Assembly (NCBI RefSeq): GCF_008932245.1
Contig: NZ_CP034910.1
Coordinates: 1,302,001 to 1,366,000, forward strand
Length of the DNA: 64,000 nt
Direction: 5' to 3'
Source of the DNA: Sinorhizobium alkalisoli
Lineage (GTDB): Bacteria > Pseudomonadota > Alphaproteobacteria > Rhizobiales > Rhizobiaceae
The notes beneath the pieces are model-generated. The model did no database searches. It was not told the origin of the DNA and worked only from the letters and a program-made list of their open reading frames with translations. Shown piece by piece: positions 17,235 through 25,239 of this stretch; positions within the stretch are counted from its first letter, which is position 1; each line of letters opens with the position of its first letter. A program made the position numbers and the translations under genes.

Positions 17235-17894
17235 TCAAGCCGTCGGCTGCTTGGTCTTCCTGAGATAGGGCAGAACCGTCTCGAAGGAGCCGAAGCGCTG
17301 GACGGCATCCTCGTTCGACACCGCGGCCGTGATGATGACATCCTCGCCCTGTTTCCAATTGGCAGGCGTTGCCACCTGATGCTTGGCGGTGAGCTGGATC
17401 GAATCGATCGCCCGCAGGATCTCTTCGAAATTGCGGCCGGTGGTCATCGGATAGCTCAGCATCAGCTTGATCTTCTTGTCCGGACCAATGACGTAAACCG
17501 ATCGCACCGTCGCATTATCGGCAGGCGTGCGGCCCTCGGAAGTGTCCCCGGCGTCGGCCGGCAGCATGTCGTAAAGCTTGGCCACCTTGAGATCGCGATC
17601 GCCGATCAGCGGATATTCGACGTCAAAGCCCGTCGCGAGCTTGATGTCGCCCTTCCACTTGGCATGGCTCTCGACCGGATCGACGGAGATGCCGACGATC
17701 TTGACGCCGCGTTTGCGGAATTCGTCTTCCACCCCCGCCATGGCGCCGAGTTCGGTGGTGCATACGGGCGTGAAATTCTTCGGGTGAGAGAAGAGGACCG
17801 CCCATCCGTCACCGATCCATTCGTGGAAATTGATCGTGCCGTGGGTTGTCTCGGCGGTAAAATCGGGGGCAGTGTCGTTGATGCGCAGGGCCAT
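17235..17894 (-). CDS. Peroxiredoxin, 1-Cys (Prx6) type
   Basis: Start chosen at ATG 17894 (MALRINDTAPDFTAETTHG), preceded by AAAGGAGCAC; the frame itself runs to 17990. The product has 219 residues, the usual Prx6 length. The peroxidatic site is SHPKNFTPVCTTELG (Cys about residue 47), and the C-terminal Prx6 domain has the PADAGDTSEGRTPADNATVR segment. It reduces hydrogen peroxide and alkyl peroxides in the cytoplasm. It has its own terminator at 17164-17200. Confidence 0.92.
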   Translation of the reverse strand: MALRINDTAPDFTAETTHGTINFHEWIGDGWAVLFSHPKNFTPVCTTELGAMAGVEDEFRKRGVKIVGISVDPVESHAKWKGDIKLATGFDVEYPLIGDRDLKVAKLYDMLPADAGDTSEGRTPADNATVRSVYVIGPDKKIKLMLSYPMTTGRNFEEILRAIDSIQLTAKHQVATPANWKQGEDVIITAAVSNEDAVQRFGSFETVLPYLRKTKQPTA

Positions 17895-18080
17895 GATGTG
17901 CTCCTTTCGTGTCGGAGGAATTGCGCAAGAATAGCGCAAACGGCAAAGTTTTCGAGCGCGAAACGCGTCGTCGCTCCCGGCAATGAGCAAGATCGTCCGG
18001 CTTCACGTCGACCGGCTCGTGCGCCAGTGCCGCGGCCGCATTGCATTGACACCCCGGGGCTGCTGACGCATAGAATGCCG

Positions 18081-18172
18081 CCATTCCGAGGGGAGCGCCG
18101 GGCGGCGCTGAGACGGTGGTGAGCCGGACCCTTGAACCTGATCCGGGTCATGCCGGCGTAGGAACGGAATGG
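18081..18172 (+). promoter_or_regulatory. TPP riboswitch (THI element)
   Basis: The conserved core is present: GGGAGCGCCGGGCGGCGCTGAGA (split 18091-18113; the CTGAGA is at 18108-18113), then ACCCTTGAACCTGATCCGGG and CATGCCGGCGTAGGAACGGA. The closing helix P1 is CCATTCCG (18081-18088) with CGGAATGG (18165-18172), eight perfect pairs. It lies 71 bases before thiD and should switch thiD off when thiamine pyrophosphate is plentiful. Confidence 0.95.
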
Positions 18173-18243
18173 GTCGCCCTCGGCAAGCCAAGCCAATTCT
18201 TCGCCTTACCGGATCTCCGTGACGTGTGTCGGGAGTTCGATAG

Positions 18244-19062
18244 ATGATGCCTCCTCGCCCCATTGCGCCGGTGGCGCTCACCATTGCCGGATCGGATTCG
18301 GGCGGCGGTGCCGGCATCCAGGCCGACCTCAAGACCTTCTCGGCGCTCGGGGTTTACGGTGCAAGCGTCGTTACGGCGATCACCGCGCAGAACACCAGGG
18401 GTGTTGCCGCCGTTGAGGACGTCTCGGCCGGAATGGTGGCGGCACAGATGGAAGCTGTACTTAGCGACCTGGACGTGAAGGCGGTGAAGATCGGCATGGT
18501 GTCGCGACGGGAGACAATTGCCGTCATCGCCGATGGCCTGCGCCGTTACGGCAGGCTTGCGGTCGTCGACCCGGTGATGGTTGCAACCTCCGGCGATCGT
18601 CTGCTCCACCCGGGAGCGATCGCAGCACTCATCGAAGACCTGCTGCCTCTGGCACTCGTCGCGACCCCGAACCTGGCCGAAGCGGCACTTCTGACCGGCC
18701 GTCCGACCGCCGAGAGTGAAGGAGAGATGGTGCGCCAGGCCGAGGCGCTCTTGAAGACTGGAGCCCGTTCCGTGCTGGTCAAAGGAGGACATCTGCCCGG
18801 TGGCGACGCCACGGACGTCTTCCTCGATGGCCAAACGTTGCTGCGTCTGCCGGCATCGCGCATAGAGACACACAATGATCACGGTACCGGCTGCACCCTT
18901 TCAGCTGCAATCGCCGCGGGCCTCGCTTCGGGGCTACCGCTCGCCGAAGCGGTCCGCGCAGCCAAACATTATCTGCATGGAGCAATTTCCGCCGCCGACG
19001 ACCTGAAGGTCGGGCAGGGGCGGGGACCGGTGCATCATTTCCACCAATGGTGGAACTCTTAA
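18244..19062 (+). CDS. thiD: Hydroxymethylpyrimidine/phosphomethylpyrimidine kinase
   Basis: A 272-residue ribokinase-fold enzyme. N-terminal signature [20 protein letters not shown], then [11 protein letters not shown]; the anion hole is [16 protein letters not shown] near residue 215. It phosphorylates HMP and HMP-P to HMP-PP for thiamine synthesis. A TPP riboswitch directly upstream supports the assignment. ATG 18244 or the next codon ATG 18247 could be used. It is not followed by other thi genes. Confidence 0.95.
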   Translation: MMPPRPIAPVALTIAGSDSGGGAGIQADLKTFSALGVYGASVVTAITAQNTRGVAAVEDVSAGMVAAQMEAVLSDLDVKAVKIGMVSRRETIAVIADGLRRYGRLAVVDPVMVATSGDRLLHPGAIAALIEDLLPLALVATPNLAEAALLTGRPTAESEGEMVRQAEALLKTGARSVLVKGGHLPGGDATDVFLDGQTLLRLPASRIETHNDHGTGCTLSAAIAAGLASGLPLAEAVRAAKHYLHGAISAADDLKVGQGRGPVHHFHQWWNS

Positions 19063-19164
19063 CGTCAAATTGGGAGGCATGCCAGCCTCATGCCCTGCTA
19101 TTGCCATGGTTGAGCCGGAAAAGACTATCGTCTATGGTTAACGAAAGACAGCGGGTTCAGCGAT

Positions 19165-19377
19165 ATGCACTTTCTTGCTCGTCGACTGGAGGCTTTCAAT
19201 CGTGACGAACTGCCGGACTGGCGGCAGTCGCCAAGCCTATTGTGGCGTGCACTCCTGTTCGCGCCCCGGCTGATCGAATATTTCCTGTTTTACCTTCTGG
19301 CGTTCGGCGCCCTGATGGCGGCGATCGTCTTCATGGTTGCGGCCTGGATCGTCGGCCTCGACCGCAAGTCCAATTGA
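19165..19377 (+). CDS. Small membrane protein of unknown function
   Basis: Seventy residues beginning MHFLARRLEAFNRDELPDW, with a hydrophobic stretch of about 30 residues (FLFYLLAFGALMAAIVFMVA) and a basic end LDRKSN. The composition suggests one long or two short membrane helices. The start has only a weak ribosome site (CAGCG). It does not match any family I recognise. Its GC-rich codon use fits the neighbours, so it is probably real. Confidence 0.6.
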   Translation: MHFLARRLEAFNRDELPDWRQSPSLLWRALLFAPRLIEYFLFYLLAFGALMAAIVFMVAAWIVGLDRKSN

Positions 19378-19848
19378 ATCAGTCGCGCGGCGGCGCCTGC
19401 CGACCTGAGGTCCCGCACGGTAGAATTCTCACACGTGGAACATCGGCGGCGACATTGACGACAGTGCACGCGCTGGCGGCAAACCAGGACCTCCCAACCT
19501 GCTATGAGTGCCCGTTCCTTCCCTGGAGCGGGCACTCGTTGCAGGCGCGGATGCCGTGAACGTGATCCCCGATAGCCTCGCCAAGTCTCGATTGTGCCAT
19601 CTCCATGCGTATAATCTCATTTAGGAAGAAATGTAATTCGATGAAATTACGATGATTCTCCGCAACGCGCGAGAATAGTCTGTGCAAATATCAGCATTGT
19701 CTATTATACCGTTGGAGAGAGACTGCGAAAACGACGGCTAATTGTCCATTAGGACTTGAAAAAAGCCTTTTGTAATAGCAATGTCATTCGCCACGCATGC
19801 GAGCGTCTATTCTGCGGCGACTTTGTGCAGCTTACGGGAGGTGAAAGT
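19378..19848. other. Gene-free stretch upstream of the large LysM gene
   Basis: The first half contains a perfect 9-bp inverted repeat, GAGTGCCCG (19506-19514) with CGGGCACTC (19529-19537), without a T-run. From about 19605 to 19850 the sequence becomes clearly AT-rich compared with the rest of the window, as expected of a promoter region or acquired DNA. No convincing gene or sRNA was seen. Confidence 0.55.
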
Positions 19849-22800
19849 ATGGGCATTTTCGACTTCAATCGTCTTTTGCGCACATCGCTTCATCGCAATA
19901 TGGCCGCTCTGCATGATTCAAAGGCGAGCCAGTTTTCAGACGCCGTCCAAAAAGCCAGGAAGTCATTGGTACCGCAGGGCAAACCCGAGCAAGAGCAGGA
20001 CGGTCGCGTTGATCATAAGATCAGAAAGGACGAGACGCTTACCGGCATTGCGCCGCTCTACGAGCAGAGCATTCCCGATATCCTGCTGACGAATCCAGCC
20101 ATTCGCAACCCGGACGTCATCAACGAAGGCGAGTCGTTGCGGATCCTGAGCGAAGAGCGGCGCACGAGCCTTGAGACCATCAAAGAACTGCATACGGACA
20201 TCGACAAGGCCTCGAGCCCTGCTGGAAAGGACGAGAAGAGCAAGGCGCTCAAGCTCGCGATCCAGACAGATCTCCAATCTGCTGCCCAGAACCAGGCCCA
20301 CACGCCCGAGAAGCTCAAGTCCTCCCTCGATCAACGAGAGGTGGACCTCATCGCGCTCGGCCCCGATACGGATGCCTACAAGAAGCTCGTGCAGGAGGAG
20401 CGGAAATCCGTCGAGACCGATCTGAACGCTGTTTTCGAGCCGATCGGCAAGCTGGTGGCGAACGCGCAGCAAAATCCTGCGGAATGGCAGAAAGTTCAAA
20501 CCGAGCTGACGGGCCAGTTCGAGAGACTCGCCAAGGATGCGCCCGACGGCGGCGAAGCCGCGATCAACAGCGCTCGGGAAACGCTGAAAGCCTTCGGGCC
20601 CGCCGACAAGGGCTTTCTCGAGGCGCTCGATGCCAGCGGACGGGAGATCCTGGTCAATCGACCGGCCAAACGTGTGCAGGATGCCTTCCGCGATGGCAAG
20701 AACGACTTCAAAGGCTTCGACGGCAAGGATGCCACGGCGTTCAAGAAGGAGGACGGTGCGGCCCGCGCCGCCAAGGTACTCGATGAGGTGACCAGGAACG
20801 TCACCGACGAAACGGCGGTTCTGATTGTCCAGCAAGCAAATCAACCGATCGAGGCGTTCGGGAACAAGGACTCCAAGGTTCTGGATGTCATCCAGCAGAC
20901 GATCGGCCAGCAAACGGCAATCAATTCCGGTGCGCTTCCCGACGGTCTGGCCGGCCGCTACGTCAACCCGGAAGTCAATCTGTCGCGGACTTTGACGCAG
21001 CAGGACACGATAGCACATTATTCCGAAGCTCTCGGGAGGCTATCGAAAGCTCCTGGCGGCGCAAAGATCATCGATGACAGCGCGAAATCGATCGCCAAGG
21101 CCGTGAAAGACACGACCGACAAGACGTTCGCCGATTGGGAAGCCAAACTTCCCGAAGAGGCAAGAACGTTCTCTCTCGAAGACAAGAAGAAGATCGGTAA
21201 TGAAATCGGCATGCCTTACCCCGAGATCAAACCTGCCGACCCACAGGCCGCCGGGGAGCCATTCCGCAAGGCTGTGGCGGGTGGCAACGATCCGACTCTG
21301 AGCCTCGCCGTCGTCAAGGAGCTCAACAAGAGCGGCATTGTCAGCGGCTCGAACGCAATCTTCGATGCCGTAGTCAAAGGCACCGACGACCTGACCAAGA
21401 ACAGTCAGAACGTCGTCGGCGAATTCGCCAAGGATCACCTCGTCGTCGCCAATGACTGGAAGTCATCGCTCTCTGCCAAGCAACTGACCGATGGGCTCAA
21501 TGATTCGATCGCCAGCAACAAGGGTAGCAAGGACAAGATGGACGACCAGGGTGCACGGATCTTCCGCACCTTGAGCGCGCTTCATGGGGCCGAAGGCGAC
21601 CTAAAAGAGCTGAAGGGACTTGAAGGTCTCGACCGCTTCAAGGAGGCCACCAACCGCTTGGAACGGGACGAGAGAAGCCAGTTTGCGGTGAGCAACAGCG
21701 AGCAGGCCTGGACGGAAATGGGCAAGGCCTATGTCGAAGCAACCGCGAAGCCTGAAACCGAGCCGGTTCCTGCCGCACCCACCTTGTATTGGTCCGGCCG
21801 GGCCGTCATCGGCATGCACAGAACGGTGGCCGCCTATGAGGCCCTCGGCGGCAACAAGGCCTACAATCCGCCGACCCCCGGCAGCATCGCTACGGCTTCG
21901 CGGATGAGCCCCGGCCAGCACGATCCGAAGCTCGCACAAAGCGCATCCCTGCTTCTCAACGGACCGAACGCCGCGACCGAACCGAGGGCGCGCAAGGCTG
22001 CAATCGAAAGTCTCAGCAAGGCCTTTGACGGATCGAAATTCGATCCCCGCGCCGGCATAACCACCGCGTCAGGCTTCGGCAAAAGCCTGGCAGCGGTTCA
22101 GGGGCTGCTCTATCTCGGAAGCGCCAAGGACAATTTCGCCACGCCCGGCCTGCTCACCCAGTCCTTCGGCGTCTGGCTCACGGCGGGAATTGCGCAGGAG
22201 GCGGCTCAATTGAGCGCGGGCGGCGTTCGCTCCCTCATCGAAAAGGGCACCGTCGCAAAGGGCGGCTTCCTGGACCGGGCCACCCGGTTCGCCGAAGTCA
22301 GCGGCACGTCGAAGTGGGGATGGTTTTCCAAGTACTTTGACCGCGCCGGCGGAGCGCTGATGATTGCCTATACCCTCGATCATGCGGCGAAGGGCAAATG
22401 GGCGAACTCAGCCTTTGCGGCGACGACCACGGTCGGCACGTTCCTCGCGATGATGAAGTCACCGAAGGCCGGCCTCTGGGGGGCGGGACTCGCAGCGGTC
22501 GGTATTATCGGCGAGGCGATTTATAACGATTACCGCAGGAGCAAGATCGCAAGCTACTACGAGGGTCCGACCGAGAACTTCCTTGTTCAAGCAGGATTTG
22601 AACGGGAAGCGGCGAAGATACTTTCCAATCACGATGAGGATGGGAACAGTATCGGTTCCGTCATTGAGCCGCTTGCCAAGGAGCTGGGTATGACTCCTGA
22701 GGCCCTCGCCGATAGTCTGCGAGCGACCGTGGACATGGCGAAGCTGCGAGAATTCGTGGCGGGCGTTCACCAAACAAAGCCGGACAAGAATGGCATATAC

Positions 22801-22941
22801 CCGAGGTCGGCTCCGGAGCGGCTGGAAAATTTGGAGCTGCCGGATGGTGAAACCATTTATCGTGATCCTTCACTTGGCCGTCCCCGCACGATTCCGGAAT
22901 TGGCCGAATGGACACGTGAAAATCTTATCCTGACGAGTTGA
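19849..22941 (+). CDS. Large LysM-domain protein of unknown function
   Basis: Start at ATG 19849 has GGGAGGTG seven bases upstream; the frame opens at 19756. The product has 1030 residues and no signal peptide. A single LysM-like domain sits at about residues 56-99 (HKIRKDETLTGIAPLYEQ to NEGESLRIL). The middle, about 100-700, is charged and rich in Lys, Ala, Asp and Glu, probably mostly helical. Around residues 765-910 there are Gly/Ala-rich hydrophobic segments (FGVWLTAGIAQEAAQLSAGG, AFAATTTVGTFLAMM, GLWGAGLAAVGIIGEAIYN) that could insert into a membrane. The tail ends RPRTIPELAEWTRENLILTS. I do not recognise the family. An exported effector or toxin is possible, but nothing beyond the LysM and hydrophobic segments supports it. 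Confidence 0.8.
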   Translation: MGIFDFNRLLRTSLHRNMAALHDSKASQFSDAVQKARKSLVPQGKPEQEQDGRVDHKIRKDETLTGIAPLYEQSIPDILLTNPAIRNPDVINEGESLRILSEERRTSLETIKELHTDIDKASSPAGKDEKSKALKLAIQTDLQSAAQNQAHTPEKLKSSLDQREVDLIALGPDTDAYKKLVQEERKSVETDLNAVFEPIGKLVANAQQNPAEWQKVQTELTGQFERLAKDAPDGGEAAINSARETLKAFGPADKGFLEALDASGREILVNRPAKRVQDAFRDGKNDFKGFDGKDATAFKKEDGAARAAKVLDEVTRNVTDETAVLIVQQANQPIEAFGNKDSKVLDVIQQTIGQQTAINSGALPDGLAGRYVNPEVNLSRTLTQQDTIAHYSEALGRLSKAPGGAKIIDDSAKSIAKAVKDTTDKTFADWEAKLPEEARTFSLEDKKKIGNEIGMPYPEIKPADPQAAGEPFRKAVAGGNDPTLSLAVVKELNKSGIVSGSNAIFDAVVKGTDDLTKNSQNVVGEFAKDHLVVANDWKSSLSAKQLTDGLNDSIASNKGSKDKMDDQGARIFRTLSALHGAEGDLKELKGLEGLDRFKEATNRLERDERSQFAVSNSEQAWTEMGKAYVEATAKPETEPVPAAPTLYWSGRAVIGMHRTVAAYEALGGNKAYNPPTPGSIATASRMSPGQHDPKLAQSASLLLNGPNAATEPRARKAAIESLSKAFDGSKFDPRAGITTASGFGKSLAAVQGLLYLGSAKDNFATPGLLTQSFGVWLTAGIAQEAAQLSAGGVRSLIEKGTVAKGGFLDRATRFAEVSGTSKWGWFSKYFDRAGGALMIAYTLDHAAKGKWANSAFAATTTVGTFLAMMKSPKAGLWGAGLAAVGIIGEAIYNDYRRSKIASYYEGPTENFLVQAGFEREAAKILSNHDEDGNSIGSVIEPLAKELGMTPEALADSLRATVDMAKLREFVAGVHQTKPDKNGIYPRSAPERLENLELPDGETIYRDPSLGRPRTIPELAEWTRENLILTS

Positions 22942-23042
22942 GGAAAGCCTGGCACAAAGGCGTGACGGTGGGCATCAGCCTTGCGAAGGCCCACCGGTTC
23001 GACTAGTGGAGGAGCCTGCGCTTGCGCCGTTTGCCGTGTGCG

Positions 23043-23704
23043 TTATAGCACAACGACCTTCGCACCGACTTTCACCCGCTTATAAAGGTCGATGACGTCT
23101 TCATTCGTCATGCGAAAACACCCCGATGACGAGGAACGGCCGACGCTTTCCGGCTCGTTCGAGCCATGGATGCGGTAAAGCGTGTCACCGAGATAGATGG
23201 CCCGCGCACCAAGCGGATTACCGAGTCCGCCCGCCATGGAGGCCGGAATCTCCGGCCGCCTGGCGCGCATCTCGGCAGGTGGGTGCCACTCCGGCCAGGC
23301 GCGCTTGCGGCTCACCACTTCGGTTCCATGCCAACCATAGCATTCGCGGCCAACCCGACGCTGTACCGCAGCGCCTCACCGGCGGGTAGGATGTAATAAA
23401 GGGCGTAGCGGCTCGTATCTATTATGATTGTTCCAGGCGCCTCCCCGGTGCGGTATCCCACCAGATGCCTCGGCACGAACGCTCCCGCGTGCTGAGACAT
23501 CAGCGCTCCCTGCTCATGGCGCGGCGGGTAGGATGGCGGCGACATCAGGAAATCGATATAGCCGCTGTCGATCCAGACCTGCTTGTTCTTATTGTCTAGG
23601 ACCGGTGGCCAAGGTTGGTCCGCGGACCGGTGCGCAGCGTGCGTCAGAAGAAGGACAAGAAGCAGCAGCCTCGAACACTGCAGCCGCAGCGGCAAATCAG
23701 ACAT
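23043..23704 (-). pseudogene. L,D-transpeptidase (YkuD), frameshifted
   Basis: Two overlapping minus-strand frames together make one L,D-transpeptidase. The first (23704 down to 23312) has an N-terminal signal-like region and PGTIIIDTSRYALYYILPAG, then shifts. The second (to 23043) continues VVSRKRAWPEWHPPAEM, GNPLGARAIYLG and the active-site stretch HGSNEPESVGRSSSSGCFRM with its His and Cys. Adding one base at about 23340/23341 (AATGCTATGG to AATGGCTATGG) would give NGYGWHGTEVVSRK and join both halves. The enzyme would form 3-3 cross-links in peptidoglycan. A sequencing error is the main alternative to a true pseudogene. Confidence 0.82.
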
Positions 23705-23841
23705 GTGAAGTCTTCTGGGATGTTCCGGGCGTTCAAATCAAACTATTGGCGACCAGGGCGTTCGCCACCTTCTGGAAGAGCCGGTCCGGAACCGGCGCCC
23801 CCATGGGGTCTTGCTGAGCCCGGCGGAAAGTTCCGCGTCGG

Positions 23842-24602
23842 CTAGGAAGGGAATTTCCTGATTTCTCGCCTGCGCCTCATCGAGGAGGCCGCTTGGCGAA
23901 CGGAACGACAGACGACGATCGGCACGGGCGTTTCACCGCGGACATCAAAATGCCGCCGTTCGGCAAGCGGCGAGCCCACGACACTCGTCATATGCGTCAC
24001 CGCCTGCGTAAGACCATTCGAGAGGGCTTCGGCAAGTGCAAGATTTGTCGTCGTGTCGAGATTGGAGGGCTGCAGCGCGGGCGCTCTCGAAAAGGCTCCT
24101 TTCGCCGGGGCTCCGTTGCCGGCGAAGACGAGGGCTCGTTCCCCGAGCCGATTGTACGCCACCACCGAGTTCAGCGCCTCGGCGGCCGACCCCAGACTTC
24201 GCGCCGCCGCCTCGCCATTCTGCATCTGGGGGGTCCCCAGCCCAAGCAGGGCGTCCGCATCCTTAGCATTGATCTCGAGGGCAGCGCGGAAGGCCGCCTC
24301 GGCCCCGTCAGCATCGCCTGCCTTGAGGCGCGCATTGCCGAGCCGAACGCGCATCGATGCATCGTGCGGCGCATTGACGGCGGCCCGCTCGTATAGGGCC
24401 AGGGCCGTCGCGCTTTTGCCTTTGGCTTCGATGCTTTCGGCAACGCTTAACAGCTTTGCCTGAGCACTCCCCTGCTTGTCCTTCTCCTTGTCGGCCGGAA
24501 CCGTAGTGCAGGCGGAAAGCGCCAGAAGCGCAATGATAGCGCCGATACCCCGGCGCGTGACAAGCCGGAGACTGCGAATTTCGAAATCGAATGCAAAGTC
24601 AT
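23842..24602 (-). pseudogene. TadD-like tetratricopeptide lipoprotein, degraded
   Basis: From about 24596 the minus strand encodes RLVTRRGIGAIIALLALSAC (a lipoprotein-type leader), then TPR-like repeats (AKLLSVAESIEAKGKSATAL, MRVRLGNARLKAGDADGAEA, KDADALLGLGTPQMQNGEAA). This is the pattern of TadD, the pilus-assembly lipoprotein of Tad/Flp systems. No usable start exists in this frame: a TAG lies just upstream, and ATG 24602 is in another frame, so an indel near 24560-24570 is likely. The C-terminus (VCRSVRQAASSMRRRREIRK) no longer looks like a TPR. No other tad genes are near. An intact shorter frame of 170 residues starts at 24354. Confidence 0.6.
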
Positions 24603-24826
24603 TCTACCCCCGTCGCATTGGCCGCGTAGCGGCGCCGGCGGCGCTCGTCCCCATATCCTTCGATGTAGTTTTTTGCGGCGCGCGCCACGGGAAGCCGCCA
24701 TGGCCCGCCCCATTTTCCGGCCCTTGAGCAGATGCCGCTCGTCCTCCGCCATGAACTGCAGATTAAAGCGCCTTTCAGCCGGATCTGCACCCATCGCGTG
24801 CCGCATAGGACGAGGAGTCTCCACCA

Positions 24827-25063
24827 ATGTGCTTTCGCATCGATGTCGACGGCAAGAACCGCTATTCCGCGAGCGGCGGCCGCGCCACCGCCCCTTCCGA
24901 AGAGCAGCAGCGGTTCTTCATCGAGCAGATCAATCAGGCCGTGCGCCAGCGAGCCGAGGCAGGTGGGTCGAAGACGATCGATCCTCTTACGGAAAAGGCG
25001 ATCGTCGTCGAGAAGGGCGACAATCTTTGGGAAATAGCCAAAGAGAACCACGTCTGTCTCTAG
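24827..25063 (+). pseudogene. LysM-domain gene interrupted by a stop
   Basis: Begins MCFRIDVDGKNRYSASGGRA after GAGGAG, with a short charged region and then a LysM motif VVEKGDNLWEIAKENHVCL that is cut by TAG at 25061-25063. Reading through, the next residues are DLIATNRI, the expected middle of a LysM repeat (normally SLEDLIAAN), so the TAG probably replaced a Glu or Lys codon. Further on the frame decays (AGNTA versus an alternative frame). It was probably related to the LysM protein gene 2 kb upstream. Confidence 0.6.
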
Positions 25064-25239
25064 GATCTCATCGCAACCAATCGCATAATGCTCGCCGGGA
25101 ACACGGCTCGGTCGTCTTGCGGGCGATCCGAGCGCGCTTTACACCCCGCTCGAAGCGGAAGGAAGGTAAGGCAGCGATGACGCCGCCTTAAAGTCCCTCG
25201 AAACAGATCTGAGGCGGAGGCCGCTGAAGGGTTCACTGG
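25064..25239. other. Remnant of LysM gene and exoP 3' flank
   Basis: The first 100 bases hold the untranslated tail of the interrupted LysM gene. After that nothing recognisable is present up to the exoP stop; no strong terminator hairpin with a T-run was seen. Confidence 0.4.
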
